A stretch of DNA of 64,000 bases, from assembly GCA_022600955.1 (NCBI GenBank), contig JAHZJK010000026.1:1-64000 (forward strand), in the 5' to 3' direction. The notes below the pieces were generated by a model. That model ran no database searches, was not told where the DNA came from, and was given only the letters and a program-made list of their open reading frames with translations. This stretch comes from Gammaproteobacteria bacterium. GTDB lineage: Bacteria > Pseudomonadota > Gammaproteobacteria > Steroidobacterales > Woeseiaceae. This document shows, piece after piece, positions 37,606 to 46,511 of the stretch (its first letter is position 1; each line of letters opens with the position of its first letter). A program made the translations under genes and the position numbers.

Positions 37606-38418
37606 TTAGTTGGGTAGCTCCCTGGTCAGGCCGTCCAGGTAGCTCCTGAAGTTATGAATATCATTGTGGCCTGCGCCGCGTATGACGAGCAACTTTGATT
37701 TCGAGGTGGCCAGCTCTTTTAGCTGCAAGCTGTGCGTTAGTGGAATTAGTCGATCTTCATCGCCGTGCACCAACACAGTAGGGGTGCGGATATTGGCTAT
37801 CAGGTTGTCCGTTCGCAATGGGTAGCGCACTAGCCACTCGGGCAGCAATGGGTACTGCATACGAGCCATTGCCACCATGCTGCTGAACGGCGAAACGAGA
37901 ATAAGGAGTGTGGAGTCGACGTCCGATGCGAGTCTTGCGGCCAACGCGGCACCCAGCGAACGACCGTAAATAACAATCGGTTTCTCTTGGTATTGCTCCG
38001 CGACTGTGTTCCACGCAGCGCGGACATCATTGTGCAACTGTTCTTCGCTCTGGATCTGGCCGGTGCTTTTTCCGTAGCCACGATAGTCGAAAATGAATAG
38101 GTCGTAGTTTACGCGCCGGTAGTAGTCGACGTTGGCAGTCCAGGAATCAAGGTTGCCGCCGTTTCCATGCAGAAAAAAAATCAGGCCACGTGGATTTGCC
38201 TGCTCAAAATGCAACGCATTGATCTCGGCATCACCGACCGGAATCGTGACCTCCTTAAACGGAATTTCAAAATCGAACTTGTGATCGCGCGGTAAAGTCG
38301 TGCCCGCGAAAATAATCGATTCCTGGGAGTTGTACAGGTATCCGAAAAATACGACTACCAGGAGTATCGGTACGCCGAGCACAGCGGCAAACGTTCGAAA
38401 CAGTGCATTTTTAGACAT
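37606..38418 (-). CDS. Membrane-anchored alpha/beta hydrolase
   Basis: 270 residues: one N-terminal membrane segment (about 10-30, VLGVPILLVVVFFGYLY) and an alpha/beta-hydrolase domain. The nucleophile is in IYGRSLGAALA, the acid in VHGDEDRLIPL and the histidine in GAGHNDIHN. It resembles the BEM46/YqiA-like family of membrane hydrolases, with the FFLHGNGGNLDSW oxyanion strand. Substrate unknown. The catalytic domain is likely outside the cytoplasm by charge pattern (N-terminal MSKNALFR), though this is not certain. Confidence 0.85.
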   Translation of the reverse strand: MSKNALFRTFAAVLGVPILLVVVFFGYLYNSQESIIFAGTTLPRDHKFDFEIPFKEVTIPVGDAEINALHFEQANPRGLIFFLHGNGGNLDSWTANVDYYRRVNYDLFIFDYRGYGKSTGQIQSEEQLHNDVRAAWNTVAEQYQEKPIVIYGRSLGAALAARLASDVDSTLLILVSPFSSMVAMARMQYPLLPEWLVRYPLRTDNLIANIRTPTVLVHGDEDRLIPLTHSLQLKELATSKSKLLVIRGAGHNDIHNFRSYLDGLTRELPN

Positions 38419-38445
38419 AAACGTGTCTTTCTGTTTGCGTTCGGC

Positions 38446-38859
38446 TCAGAACGCCATCGGGTGGTCTGGAGAATACTGGATCAGATCCCAGAGGTTTCCG
38501 TACAAATCTTCGAAGACCGCAACTGTACCGTACTCTTCAGATTTCGGATCTCGAACAAACTTTATCCCGCGCTCCAGCATGCAGTTGTAGTCCCGCCAAA
38601 AATCGTCTGTGCTGAGGAACAGGAATACTCTCCCGCCGGACTGACTACCTACAAATTTCAATTGTTCGTCTGTCGATGCTCGCGCAAGTAACAGGGTTGA
38701 TCCTTTCGGCCCTGGCGGGGCTACAACGACCCAACGCTTGTCCTGGGCGGGCTGGTAGATGTCTTCGACGACGCTAAAGCTCAGTTTGTCGGTAAAGAAC
38801 GCAATTGCCTCGTCGTAATCGCGGATAACCAATGCTATGTGTGCAATGGACTGTTTCAT
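38446..38859 (-). CDS. VOC-superfamily (glyoxalase-like) protein
   Basis: 137 residues, a single VOC module pair. IAHIALVIRDYDEAIAFFTDKLSF is the first beta-alpha-beta-beta-beta unit and the second begins near FLFLSTDDFWRDYN; EDLYGNLWDLIQYSP carries a conserved glutamate/aspartate, and the histidine of the first strand gives the metal site. Not a true lactoylglutathione lyase by sequence; likely a dioxygenase-like or binding member. It lies 26 nt upstream of the alpha/beta hydrolase on the same strand, so co-transcription is likely. Confidence 0.85.
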   Translation of the reverse strand: MKQSIAHIALVIRDYDEAIAFFTDKLSFSVVEDIYQPAQDKRWVVVAPPGPKGSTLLLARASTDEQLKFVGSQSGGRVFLFLSTDDFWRDYNCMLERGIKFVRDPKSEEYGTVAVFEDLYGNLWDLIQYSPDHPMAF

Positions 38860-38931
38860 TAGTCATCACCTCCCTGTGCCGCATTGAAATCGCGGTGTAG
38901 TGCGTACCGCTTCTCGAGATGGTTCGCTGAG

Positions 38932-40023
38932 CTAGAATAGTGCGTGTAACTCGACGAAGAACAGCTTTCGGTTCTGTGCGTCAACCTGTGGGACGCCGTC
39001 ATACAGCCGGAACCCCGCGCGAAACTGCAAAAACTGGAACGGTGAATGTTCCCAGATAGCGCTATAACGTACCTGGTGATCTTCAGTGATGTCGTCGTCA
39101 GGATCAAGGTAGTCATAACTTATTTTGAGATTGTGCGATTTCCTGAACGTCCAGTTTGCTTCAAGCAGCCCCGCATACGCCTGAGCTGTAGAGCGCCCTG
39201 GCACTTCGTCGCTGATGCTGTCGAACTCTGCCAGCCATGCGACTGATCCGGTTTTCAGTCCACCAAAAACGCCGAAAAGAGAGCGGTCACCGGCATCGTC
39301 ATCGTTGGTATTTGCACTCGCACCAACCCGCCACGTTGGCTGAACATAGGTCGAAACGAGACTGAGTTCTTTTCCAGATCCGCTGTTGCCGCCATCGGGC
39401 TCAGTGACGGAGGCGATGACCGACCACGGACCGGAGTTGTATCCGCCTTGTATGCCCCTGTCCGAGTTGGCAAAATTTGCCCCGGTTGCGAGACGGACAA
39501 AAGCACTGTCGTCCTGTAATCGGAGTCCGTACGGCAAATAGAAGCGGCCGACACTGGCAAACCATTTGGTGTTCTTGCTGTTCACTCGCAGATACGCTTC
39601 CCGATTGATGCTCTCATCGGGAACCACTTGTTGGTCAACGTATATGGACAGCCTGTTCGGGATGATCTTCGCTTCCAGATAGATGGTGCCGCGATCAAAC
39701 CGAGTGTCGGATGTCTCGGGACGATTGGGCGCATCGACGCTGGAGAAACTGCCACGCAGGTCTGCGCCGACGGAGAGCCACTTGTTTACTTCGCCAGTCC
39801 AGATGTTGCCATCGCCCAGACGACGTGCGGTGAGCTCGGACTGTGCGTAAACATTGCCATAAACTGTGCGCATACCGCCGCCGGCAGGTCCGCTGTGGCA
39901 TGCCGAACATTGCATGCCTTTCTGTACGGCGATGTAGGGCTCAGCTTGTGCGACATTTGTGCACGCAACAATCATGGTGAGAATGGCGAGGATCGAACCG
40001 TATTTGCGTTCTGGAAATTTCAT
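38932..40023 (-). CDS. Fused cytochrome-porin, Cyc2-like layout
   Basis: 363 residues. A signal peptide ends near residue 27 (NVAQA). Just after it, one c-type haem site (MQCSACH, C39-C42-H43) is followed by GPAGGGMRTVYGN, the spacing seen in porin-cytochrome fusions. The rest alternates short polar and aromatic strands (EAYLRVNSKNTKWFASVGRFY, LEANWTFRKSHNLKISYDYL) and ends in phenylalanine (ELHALF), the sign of an outer-membrane barrel. Known Cyc2 proteins pair one N-terminal haem with a 16-strand barrel for extracellular electron transfer. The match is by layout; no search was possible. The upstream cytochrome lipoprotein gene abuts it with zero gap. Confidence 0.7.
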   Translation of the reverse strand: MKFPERKYGSILAILTMIVACTNVAQAEPYIAVQKGMQCSACHSGPAGGGMRTVYGNVYAQSELTARRLGDGNIWTGEVNKWLSVGADLRGSFSSVDAPNRPETSDTRFDRGTIYLEAKIIPNRLSIYVDQQVVPDESINREAYLRVNSKNTKWFASVGRFYLPYGLRLQDDSAFVRLATGANFANSDRGIQGGYNSGPWSVIASVTEPDGGNSGSGKELSLVSTYVQPTWRVGASANTNDDDAGDRSLFGVFGGLKTGSVAWLAEFDSISDEVPGRSTAQAYAGLLEANWTFRKSHNLKISYDYLDPDDDITEDHQVRYSAIWEHSPFQFLQFRAGFRLYDGVPQVDAQNRKLFFVELHALF

Positions 40024-41229
40024 TTATCGATTCGCTCCGTCTGTGATCCATTGGCGAATGTCCTCTATTACAGCTTGATCCAGTGCCGCCGCGCCCAGTG
40101 GCATTCTCAAACCGGTCGCAGCTGTTCCTTCCAGTTTCTGTATCAGGTAACTGTTATCCGGGTCACCGGCCGCGACGCGTAGCAGAGCAGCCTGTTGCTG
40201 GCTGGAAACGCCGACGAGGTTTGCGAAGCTGGCATCCGCATTGGTGAGGTCCATTCCAGCTGGAAGGTTGTTGCCAGACGGCCCGCTGTGACAGCCCGAA
40301 GACGCGCAGCTGACGGAAAACACGCTCGCTTGTATGTCGTCCAGTGTTGCGCCGCTTACGGGCACAGAAAGAGTGAAGCTGGCTTCAAAATCTCCGCCGG
40401 CCGAACCATCGCCCGATGGGAATGTTCCTGAAAACTCACCGTCCAGCGCGTTGGCGTCAAGGTCCATGATGTTTGTCGCGCCACTACCGAGTAAGCGTAC
40501 CCGATACGTGTCATCTGCAAGCGTGACGCCGGACAGATCGAATGTCGCGGATGCTGGTGCCATTGCAGGCAGAGAAATATTCGCTGCGGTGATCAGCGTT
40601 TCATTGCCATCAACGAACGTCGCGTCGCCTCCACTGGCTTCAAGCAGGAAGGTCATCGAATTCACGGATGACGGTGTTATCTCGCGATCGAACATTGCAA
40701 CGATATTGGGCGGCGCTGCTACCAGAGCGCTGTCGGGTATCGGTGATAGTGAGGTGACTCTGACAGGATTTGAAGATTGCACTCGGTCATCAATAGCGCC
40801 ATCCGATACCCACTGGCGAATGACGTCGATGTCCGATTGCGCCATTGGCGGAGCGTTCAACGGCATCTGAGCGCCTACCGATGCGCTCCCTTCGAGCTTT
40901 TGAATAAGGTAGCTGTTGTCCGGGTCACCGGGTGCGACACGCAATAGTGAGGATACTTCCAGGCTACTGACGCCAACCAGTGAGCCATAGCTGTTGGCAT
41001 CGTCCAATCGCAAGCCTTGTGGTGCCCCAGCCCCAAAGTGACAACCCGTTGTCGTACAGTTTGGCACGATCAGGTTGGCCTGAATCTCAGAAAAATTTGG
41101 CCCGATGGCACCCGGTGGTAGCCTCGGCGGCAAGCCGCTGCCATCGCCACCGTCACAGGCGGCAACGCCAAGGAAAGCGAGAGAGAACCCCATTAGCCAG
41201 GCCGTTTTGCGTTGTCTCATTTCGTTCAT
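40024..41229 (-). CDS. Diheme lipoprotein with CX4CH sites and an Ig-like middle
   Basis: About 401 residues from the ATG at 41229 (a TTG at 41235 adds two). Lipoprotein signal LAFLGVAACDGG with lipobox cysteine near 25. Two related cytochrome domains carry CTTTGCH (about 58-64) and CASSGCH (about 308-314), each a CX4CH site, and each is followed by a near-identical RVAxGDPDNSYLIQKLEG stretch and a MPL methionine. Between them lies a beta-rich Big-type domain (IPDSALVAAPPNIVAMFDRE onwards). Typical of extracytoplasmic haem proteins in marine bacteria. Its stop touches the ATG of the cytochrome-porin gene. Confidence 0.75.
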   Translation of the reverse strand: MNEMRQRKTAWLMGFSLAFLGVAACDGGDGSGLPPRLPPGAIGPNFSEIQANLIVPNCTTTGCHFGAGAPQGLRLDDANSYGSLVGVSSLEVSSLLRVAPGDPDNSYLIQKLEGSASVGAQMPLNAPPMAQSDIDVIRQWVSDGAIDDRVQSSNPVRVTSLSPIPDSALVAAPPNIVAMFDREITPSSVNSMTFLLEASGGDATFVDGNETLITAANISLPAMAPASATFDLSGVTLADDTYRVRLLGSGATNIMDLDANALDGEFSGTFPSGDGSAGGDFEASFTLSVPVSGATLDDIQASVFSVSCASSGCHSGPSGNNLPAGMDLTNADASFANLVGVSSQQQAALLRVAAGDPDNSYLIQKLEGTAATGLRMPLGAAALDQAVIEDIRQWITDGANR

Positions 41230-41432
41230 GTTCAACCACTAGTAGTAAGGACTTTGGACAGTATTGGCCGTATCGTCAGCCAGTTCAGTAGTCTCGACTC
41301 CTGACAATAACAAAACGCTGCGCCGATTCACGGTTTTACATATTCAAGAACCAGAACGGCAGTCTCGGGTCGGGAGCGGACGTTGTACTTCGCAGAAATC
41401 ACCACGAGCAGAAATCTTGGTACTCTGTCGAA

Positions 41433-41843
41433 ATGAAGTTCCCTAAAAACATACTTCTGCTCCTCACCATTGCCACGGCTTTAGCGACGGCGGCGCAATC
41501 GGCGGAGAAGGACAATCAAGTTGTACTGATCGCGAACTATCAAGCAACGTTGCGTGCCGGATTAGAGTATCGAGAAATGAAGGGGCAGGCAAAGGTACGA
41601 AATACTCATCAGTTTCCAATCCAGTTTGATGATTTTCGGATATTCGTCCTGCTCATTCGTATCGCAGAAAAAGAGTATCGAGCCGATGTGGTTATCGAGC
41701 ACCTTGAGGATTCCACGTGATTGCCAGTTAATACCGATGCGCTTACTTTTCGATCGACTTTCGCTGTACCAACGGAATTTGAATGGTCGCATGACGAATA
41801 CTCGTTAGACCTCGTCATAGCTGCCTCTGTAGTTGGCGAGTAG
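41433..41843 (+). pseudogene. Exported hypothetical gene interrupted by an in-frame TGA
   Basis: The first 95 codons give MKFPKNILLLLTIATALATA signal peptide and a beta-rich domain ending EHLEDST, then TGA at 41718-41720. The same frame continues without another stop for 40 codons (LPVNTDALTFRSTFAVPTEF onwards) to TAG at 41841. The composition of the downstream part is protein-like and hydrophobic at its end (DLVIAASVVGE). A single TGG to TGA change would explain it. Alternatives: translation ends at the TGA and the rest is noncoding, or readthrough occurs. No relative is recognised. The 41236-41432 interval upstream holds no other gene. Confidence 0.5.
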
Positions 41844-41885
41844 TCGATCCTGCCAATCGCGAGCGAATGAGTTCTTCGGTTTAGC

Positions 41886-43112
41886 TCAGTCCCGAGCAAG
41901 CTCGTCCGGGTGGTGCACGATAGGGTTAGGGCAAATGACCGGGCGCAGCAGGAAAATCAGCGTCGTCAGGAGACCCACACTCGCCATCAGTATTACAGCA
42001 TTCCGAACGGAACCGTCATAGATCATCGCACCGAGCAAAGCGCCGGCCGCGCCGCAGATATTTGATGTAGTGCCAATGATTGATGAGGCAACGCCGGCGA
42101 TTCTGGGCAATGGATCCAGTGCAAGCACGGTCGCATTCGCCATCAGAATCGCGATAGTGAACATAAACAAACAGACGTTCGACCACACCCACCAAAACGG
42201 TGCCGCGTCCAGCCATGCGATTACGGCCAGTTGCGCGCTGGATGCGAAGATCAACAAGACGCCGAGCTTGATGAGTTGCATACCTTCGAATCGCGTAACC
42301 AGCCAGCGGTTCACGGCGGACCCTGCGAGAATCGACAAGCCAGCACACGCGAAAATCAGACCGTATTGTGTGATCGAATAACCGTAGATCTCAACGGTTA
42401 ATGCAGCAGAAACCGCGATCACTGACAAAAAACCGGCTGGCGGAAGAATCAAAAGAAGCAAACCGAAAATACTTTGTCGATGACTGAAGAATTCTTCGAA
42501 ACTGGAGGCCAGCTGTCGCAACGGACGCTGCGAGGCGTTCGGCGTATGCGTTTCTACCAGGTTGGTTCTGATGCCAATCACCAGCGCCATTCCAGCTATC
42601 GCTATTCCAATAAACGGAGCGCGCCACCCCCACTGCGCGACCAGCAACGCGCCGAAACTTGGTGCGATTACGGGTGCGGCCGTAAATATCATCGTCATCA
42701 GGGACATTAGTTTGGCAGCCTCTTTGCCGGACGCAATGTCGCGCACAACGGCACGAGATATTACGATCGCGCTCGCTGCGCCCAGGCCCTGCACGAATCG
42801 ACTCGCAAGCAATACGTCAATCTGATTTGCTGCAGATACGACAATAGCGGCGATAGAAAATATGCCCATGCCGAAATACAGAGCCGGCATGCGCCCAAAG
42901 CGATCTGCGGCCAGTCCTGCCGGAATCTGCCCCAATGCCATGCCAAGCATGAACACGCCGACAATCTGCTGGCCACGAGACAATGACGAATGCAGCGCTT
43001 CAACCATTGACGGAATTGCGGGCAGGCTCAGATCGATCGTCAGGGCCGCGACGGCCGTGAGCATGCCGAGCGTGATGATAAAGCTTCTGGAGTTGGTGAG
43101 GTGTGCGTTCAA
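41886..43112 (-). CDS. MFS transporter, Bcr/CflA family
   Basis: 408 residues and about twelve hydrophobic segments. The signature after helix 2 (FMLGMALGQIPAGLAADRFGRMPALYFG) is that of the 12-helix drug/proton antiporter family, and the following RFVQGLGAASAIVISRAVVRDIASG is typical of Bcr/CflA. The start is TTG at 43112, in a TTGA overlap with the hutI stop, so this gene is co-translated with hutI. That location raises transport of a histidine-pathway compound as a possibility, but the family mostly exports drugs or amino acids and peptides. Substrate unknown. Confidence 0.85.
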   Translation of the reverse strand: MNAHLTNSRSFIITLGMLTAVAALTIDLSLPAIPSMVEALHSSLSRGQQIVGVFMLGMALGQIPAGLAADRFGRMPALYFGMGIFSIAAIVVSAANQIDVLLASRFVQGLGAASAIVISRAVVRDIASGKEAAKLMSLMTMIFTAAPVIAPSFGALLVAQWGWRAPFIGIAIAGMALVIGIRTNLVETHTPNASQRPLRQLASSFEEFFSHRQSIFGLLLLILPPAGFLSVIAVSAALTVEIYGYSITQYGLIFACAGLSILAGSAVNRWLVTRFEGMQLIKLGVLLIFASSAQLAVIAWLDAAPFWWVWSNVCLFMFTIAILMANATVLALDPLPRIAGVASSIIGTTSNICGAAGALLGAMIYDGSVRNAVILMASVGLLTTLIFLLRPVICPNPIVHHPDELARD

Positions 43113-44320
43113 GCGCGCAGGTTAACGGTGTGACCTGCTGTAAGCAATTCGGAAAGTTGTGGCGTACCGCTCCAGTAGGCGAGCTCGCGTGGATGGCTGA
43201 TGTCCCAGATTGCGAGGTCCGCGCGCTTGCCAGTCTCAATACTGCCACGGTCGGGCAAGCCAAGTGCCCTGGCCGCATTTCGCGTAACGCCAGCCATGCA
43301 CTCCTCTGGTGTTAACCGAAACAAGCGACTTGCCAACATCATATTGCTACGCAATGAACACATTGGCGCGGTACCGGGATTGCAATCGCTGGCTATCGCA
43401 ACAGGCACGTTCTGCTCCCTCAATGCGTCAACAGGCGGAAGTTGAGTTTCACCGAGAGTCAGAAACGCCGCGGGCAACAGAACGGCTGTCGTGTTGGCTT
43501 CTGCCATCGCCGCAACACCCACAGTCGAGGTGTACTCGAGATGATCTGCGGAGAGGGCAGAAAAATGTGCTGCGAGTTCCGCGCCGCCGCCGTCCGTTAG
43601 CTGGTCGGCATGCAGTTTGACAGGTATTCCCAAAGACTCGCTCTCGCGAAACAAGCGAGCTACCTGAGGCCCGCTGAAAGCGATGTCTTCGCAATAGGCA
43701 TCCACGGCATCAGCCAGCCCCTCTGACAAAACGCGTGGCAATATCTCTGCACAGATGTGGTCGATGTAGCGATCGGCATCGTTCTTGAACTCGGGTGGCA
43801 GGGCGTGTGCCGCGAGAAGTGTCGTGCGAACCTCAATCGGGGTAGATTCGCCAAGTCGTCGCGCGACCCGCAACATCTTGATCTCATTGTCGATATCCAG
43901 GCCGTAACCCGACTTGATTTCGATGGTTGCCACGCCTTCTCGCATCAGGGCCATGAGTCGCGGTAGCGCGAGTCGCAGCAATTCGTCCTCTGAGGCTTCG
44001 CGCGTGGCCCGGACAGTTGACATGATGCCGCCACCCGCACGGGCAATTTCCTCGTAGCTCGCCCCGCGCAGCCGTTGTTCGAACTCGGCAGCGCGATTTC
44101 CGGCGAAGACAATGTGGGTGTGGCAGTCGATCAATGCAGGCGTGACCCAGCGGCCGTCCAGGGAACGAGTGTCGCCCGCGCTCCCTTCCGCATGCTCGCC
44201 CAGCCACTCGATGACACCATCCCGGATACCGATAGCGCCCTCGAAGACGCCGTAGTCAGCGGCACCGTCTTGCAGCGTTGCAACACGCGCATCAGTCAGT
44301 AGCAGATCCCAGTCCGGCAT
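43109..44320 (-). CDS. hutI: Imidazolonepropionase
   Basis: Third step of histidine breakdown, hydrolysing imidazolonepropionate to N-formimidoylglutamate. 403 residues of the amidohydrolase fold. Metal ligands are in IDCHTHIVFAG and KLHADQL, with SADHLEYTS and the late ASDCNPGTAPM aspartate; IEIKSGYGLD is a hut hallmark. The ATG at 44318-44320 has AAGGA seven bases upstream; an earlier in-frame codon at 44356 is rejected. It diverges from hutF across a 72-nt gap with a HutC-like operator. The MFS gene follows in a TTGA overlap. Confidence 0.95.
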   Translation of the reverse strand: MPDWDLLLTDARVATLQDGAADYGVFEGAIGIRDGVIEWLGEHAEGSAGDTRSLDGRWVTPALIDCHTHIVFAGNRAAEFEQRLRGASYEEIARAGGGIMSTVRATREASEDELLRLALPRLMALMREGVATIEIKSGYGLDIDNEIKMLRVARRLGESTPIEVRTTLLAAHALPPEFKNDADRYIDHICAEILPRVLSEGLADAVDAYCEDIAFSGPQVARLFRESESLGIPVKLHADQLTDGGGAELAAHFSALSADHLEYTSTVGVAAMAEANTTAVLLPAAFLTLGETQLPPVDALREQNVPVAIASDCNPGTAPMCSLRSNMMLASRLFRLTPEECMAGVTRNAARALGLPDRGSIETGKRADLAIWDISHPRELAYWSGTPQLSELLTAGHTVNLRA

Positions 44321-44365
44321 ACATTGGTCCTTTAGAGTTGCAACCCAAATTAGCATGGTCTAGCC

Positions 44366-44375
44366 TGTATATACA
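44366..44375. promoter_or_regulatory. HutC-like operator between hutI and hutF
   Basis: TGTATATACA, a perfect ten-base palindrome, sits in the hutI-hutF gap. The known HutC sites of Pseudomonas contain TTGTATATACAA-type palindromes, and hutC is encoded in this operon, so urocanate-relieved repression of both directions is the straightforward reading. The site overlaps the region where the hutF -10 would be. Confidence 0.75.
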
Positions 44376-44392
44376 ACTTGACTGGAGGCCGC

Positions 44393-45754
44393 ATGAAGAC
44401 GGTATTTGCCAAAAAAGCGCTACTCACAGACGGCTGGACCGACAACGTCCGGCTGAGCGTTGCTGGCGGCCGGATTCAGGCTATTGAAGCAGGCGCAACG
44501 GCGACTTCCGGTGACGCAGTCGCGGGCTATGTGATACCGGGTCTGTGCAATGCTCACAGCCACGCTTTCCAGCGCGCACTCGCAGGCCACACCGAGCAGC
44601 GGTCGCCGGCACAACACGACAATTTCTGGACGTGGCGGGAACGCATGTATGAACTGGCCAATGTCGTTGACGCCGATGCGTTAACCGCTATCGCGACCCA
44701 GGTCTATACTGAAATGCTTGCAAGCGGCTATACCACTGTCGCGGAATTTCACTACCTGCATCGTGACCCGCAGAATCCGGACGCAACAGACACGATGTTC
44801 GATGCGATCACTGCTGCCGCGGCCACCAGCGGTATCCGCCTGACGTATGTGCCGGTGCACTACGAACGCGCGGGCTTTAACGATCCGGACCCAGCGCCTC
44901 ATCAGCAAAGTTTTGCGATGACGCTTGATGAGTTTCTGGCACATCAGCAACGCGCCGCAAGTCAGACGAGTGCAGCGTTCAGTGTCGGCATCGGCGCCCA
45001 TAGCCTGCGTGCGGTCAGCCAGGAGTCACTGCAGGCGATCGCAGCGCTGGCCAACGACAGTTTCGTACCGATGCACATCCACGTTGCTGAACAGCAGCGC
45101 GAAGTCGACCAGTGCATGTCCGCATATGGTCGCCGCCCGGTGCGCTGGCTATTGGAAAATTTTGAAGTCGGTGGCAACTGGACGTTGGTACATGCTACTC
45201 ATATGGATCAGGAGGAAGTTGCAGCGCTCGCGAAAAGCGATGCTGTCGTCGCGCTTTGTCCGAGTACCGAGGCGAATCTCGGTGATGGGCTGTTCCCACT
45301 GCATGATTACCTGAGTCACGATGGCCGAATTGCTATCGGATCAGACAGTCATGTGTCGATAAACCCTTTCGAGGAGTTGCGCTGGCTTGAGTACGGTCAG
45401 CGACTTGCCACTCAAACGCGCAATGTCGCGTCACTGCAAGACACTCATGTCGGTCGTGAGCTTTTCATGCGTGCGCTCGAGGGTGGTGCCGCTGCATCAG
45501 GGCGGCAAACGCGAGGCCTGCAGCAAGGTGCGGTCGCTGACCTTGTCGTTCTGGGTGATGACGATCCGATGCTTGCAGGCCATAGCGACGACTCACGTCT
45601 TGATGCTCTCGTTTTCTCGGGTTACCCGTTGCCGCTTGAGCAAGTCATGGTAAATGGGGAGTGGGTCGTTGTTGCTGGTCAGCATGTGCATCGTGACGAG
45701 TCGCGCGCGGCGTATATCAAAACAATCAAACGACTGGGAGAGACGCATGCGTAA
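44393..45754 (+). CDS. hutF: Formimidoylglutamate deiminase
   Basis: Deiminates N-formimidoylglutamate to N-formylglutamate and ammonia, the five-step (Pseudomonas) branch used with hutG. 453 residues of the amidohydrolase fold. Ligands: NAHSHAFQRALAG, HIHVAEQQ, LVHATHMD and the late ASDSHVSINP-like IGSDSHVSINPFEEL. The ATG at 44393 has GGAGG six bases before it. An earlier TTG (44378) is rejected. Its stop overlaps hutC by eight bases. No hutG-independent (formiminoglutamase) enzyme is needed. Confidence 0.94.
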   Translation: MKTVFAKKALLTDGWTDNVRLSVAGGRIQAIEAGATATSGDAVAGYVIPGLCNAHSHAFQRALAGHTEQRSPAQHDNFWTWRERMYELANVVDADALTAIATQVYTEMLASGYTTVAEFHYLHRDPQNPDATDTMFDAITAAAATSGIRLTYVPVHYERAGFNDPDPAPHQQSFAMTLDEFLAHQQRAASQTSAAFSVGIGAHSLRAVSQESLQAIAALANDSFVPMHIHVAEQQREVDQCMSAYGRRPVRWLLENFEVGGNWTLVHATHMDQEEVAALAKSDAVVALCPSTEANLGDGLFPLHDYLSHDGRIAIGSDSHVSINPFEELRWLEYGQRLATQTRNVASLQDTHVGRELFMRALEGGAAASGRQTRGLQQGAVADLVVLGDDDPMLAGHSDDSRLDALVFSGYPLPLEQVMVNGEWVVVAGQHVHRDESRAAYIKTIKRLGETHA

Positions 45755-46511
45755 CCCGAAGCCGCGCTACCAGCAGCTCAAGGACTCGATCATTGCGCGC
45801 ATCTCAAGTGGCGAGCTATTGCCGACGGATCGCGTGCCCTCAGAGAATGAACTGGTTGAGGAAATGCAGGTTTCCCGGATGACGGCGAACCGGGCATTGC
45901 GCGAACTTAACGACGAAGGCTATGTCGAGCGAGTTGCCGGGCGCGGCACGTTCGTGTCGGACTACCGTTCTCGCTCGCACCTGCTTGAGGTTCATAACAT
46001 CGCCGACGAGATCGAGCGCCGCGGCAATACGCACTCCAGCCTTGTCTTGCGACAATCGAAGCAAAAAGCGCGCGGCGAAGTAGCGAAGGCGCTGCACGTC
46101 GAACAGGGTACCGCGGTGTTTCATCTTCTACTTGTGCACTACGAAAACGAATCGCCTATCCAGCTCGAAGACCGTCACGTTGTGGCGAGTTTCGCGCCGG
46201 GTTGCATTGACCAGGATTTCACGGCCGTGACACCAAGTGCGTACCTGACCGGTGTGGCGCCATTGCAAGAGGCGGAGCAGGCCGTGCGTGCGAGCATCGC
46301 CAATAAAGGGATTCGCGCGCGTCTCGAGATGAATGATGACGAGGCCGCGCTCGTTGTTATTCGTCGAACCTGGTCGCGAGGGCGGCCAGTAACCTTTGCG
46401 CGACTGCACCATCCGGGTAGTCGCTACGAACTCACCGGGCACTACGCCCCACCAGGCACTTTGAAATCGACGTCGGCTGACGTCGTGCAATTGGAGAACA
46501 TAGGCCAATGA
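45747..46511 (+). CDS. hutC: Histidine utilisation repressor
   Basis: GntR/HutC-family regulator of 254 residues. The winged helix is at residues about 9-75 ([47 protein letters not shown] described in parts: [20 protein letters not shown] is the recognition region), followed by a UTRA effector domain that binds urocanate (for example EERHVV-like [13 protein letters not shown] and [11 protein letters not shown]). It should repress the hut genes until urocanate rises. Start at 45747, overlapping the hutF stop; its own stop overlaps the hutU start (ATGA). Confidence 0.94.
   Translation: MRNPKPRYQQLKDSIIARISSGELLPTDRVPSENELVEEMQVSRMTANRALRELNDEGYVERVAGRGTFVSDYRSRSHLLEVHNIADEIERRGNTHSSLVLRQSKQKARGEVAKALHVEQGTAVFHLLLVHYENESPIQLEDRHVVASFAPGCIDQDFTAVTPSAYLTGVAPLQEAEQAVRASIANKGIRARLEMNDDEAALVVIRRTWSRGRPVTFARLHHPGSRYELTGHYAPPGTLKSTSADVVQLENIGQ

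Noticed and set aside
41433..41843. Selenocysteine insertion at TGA 41718
   Set aside because: No selenoprotein family, no visible SECIS-like hairpin right after the TGA, and no catalytic context; a nonsense change is simpler.
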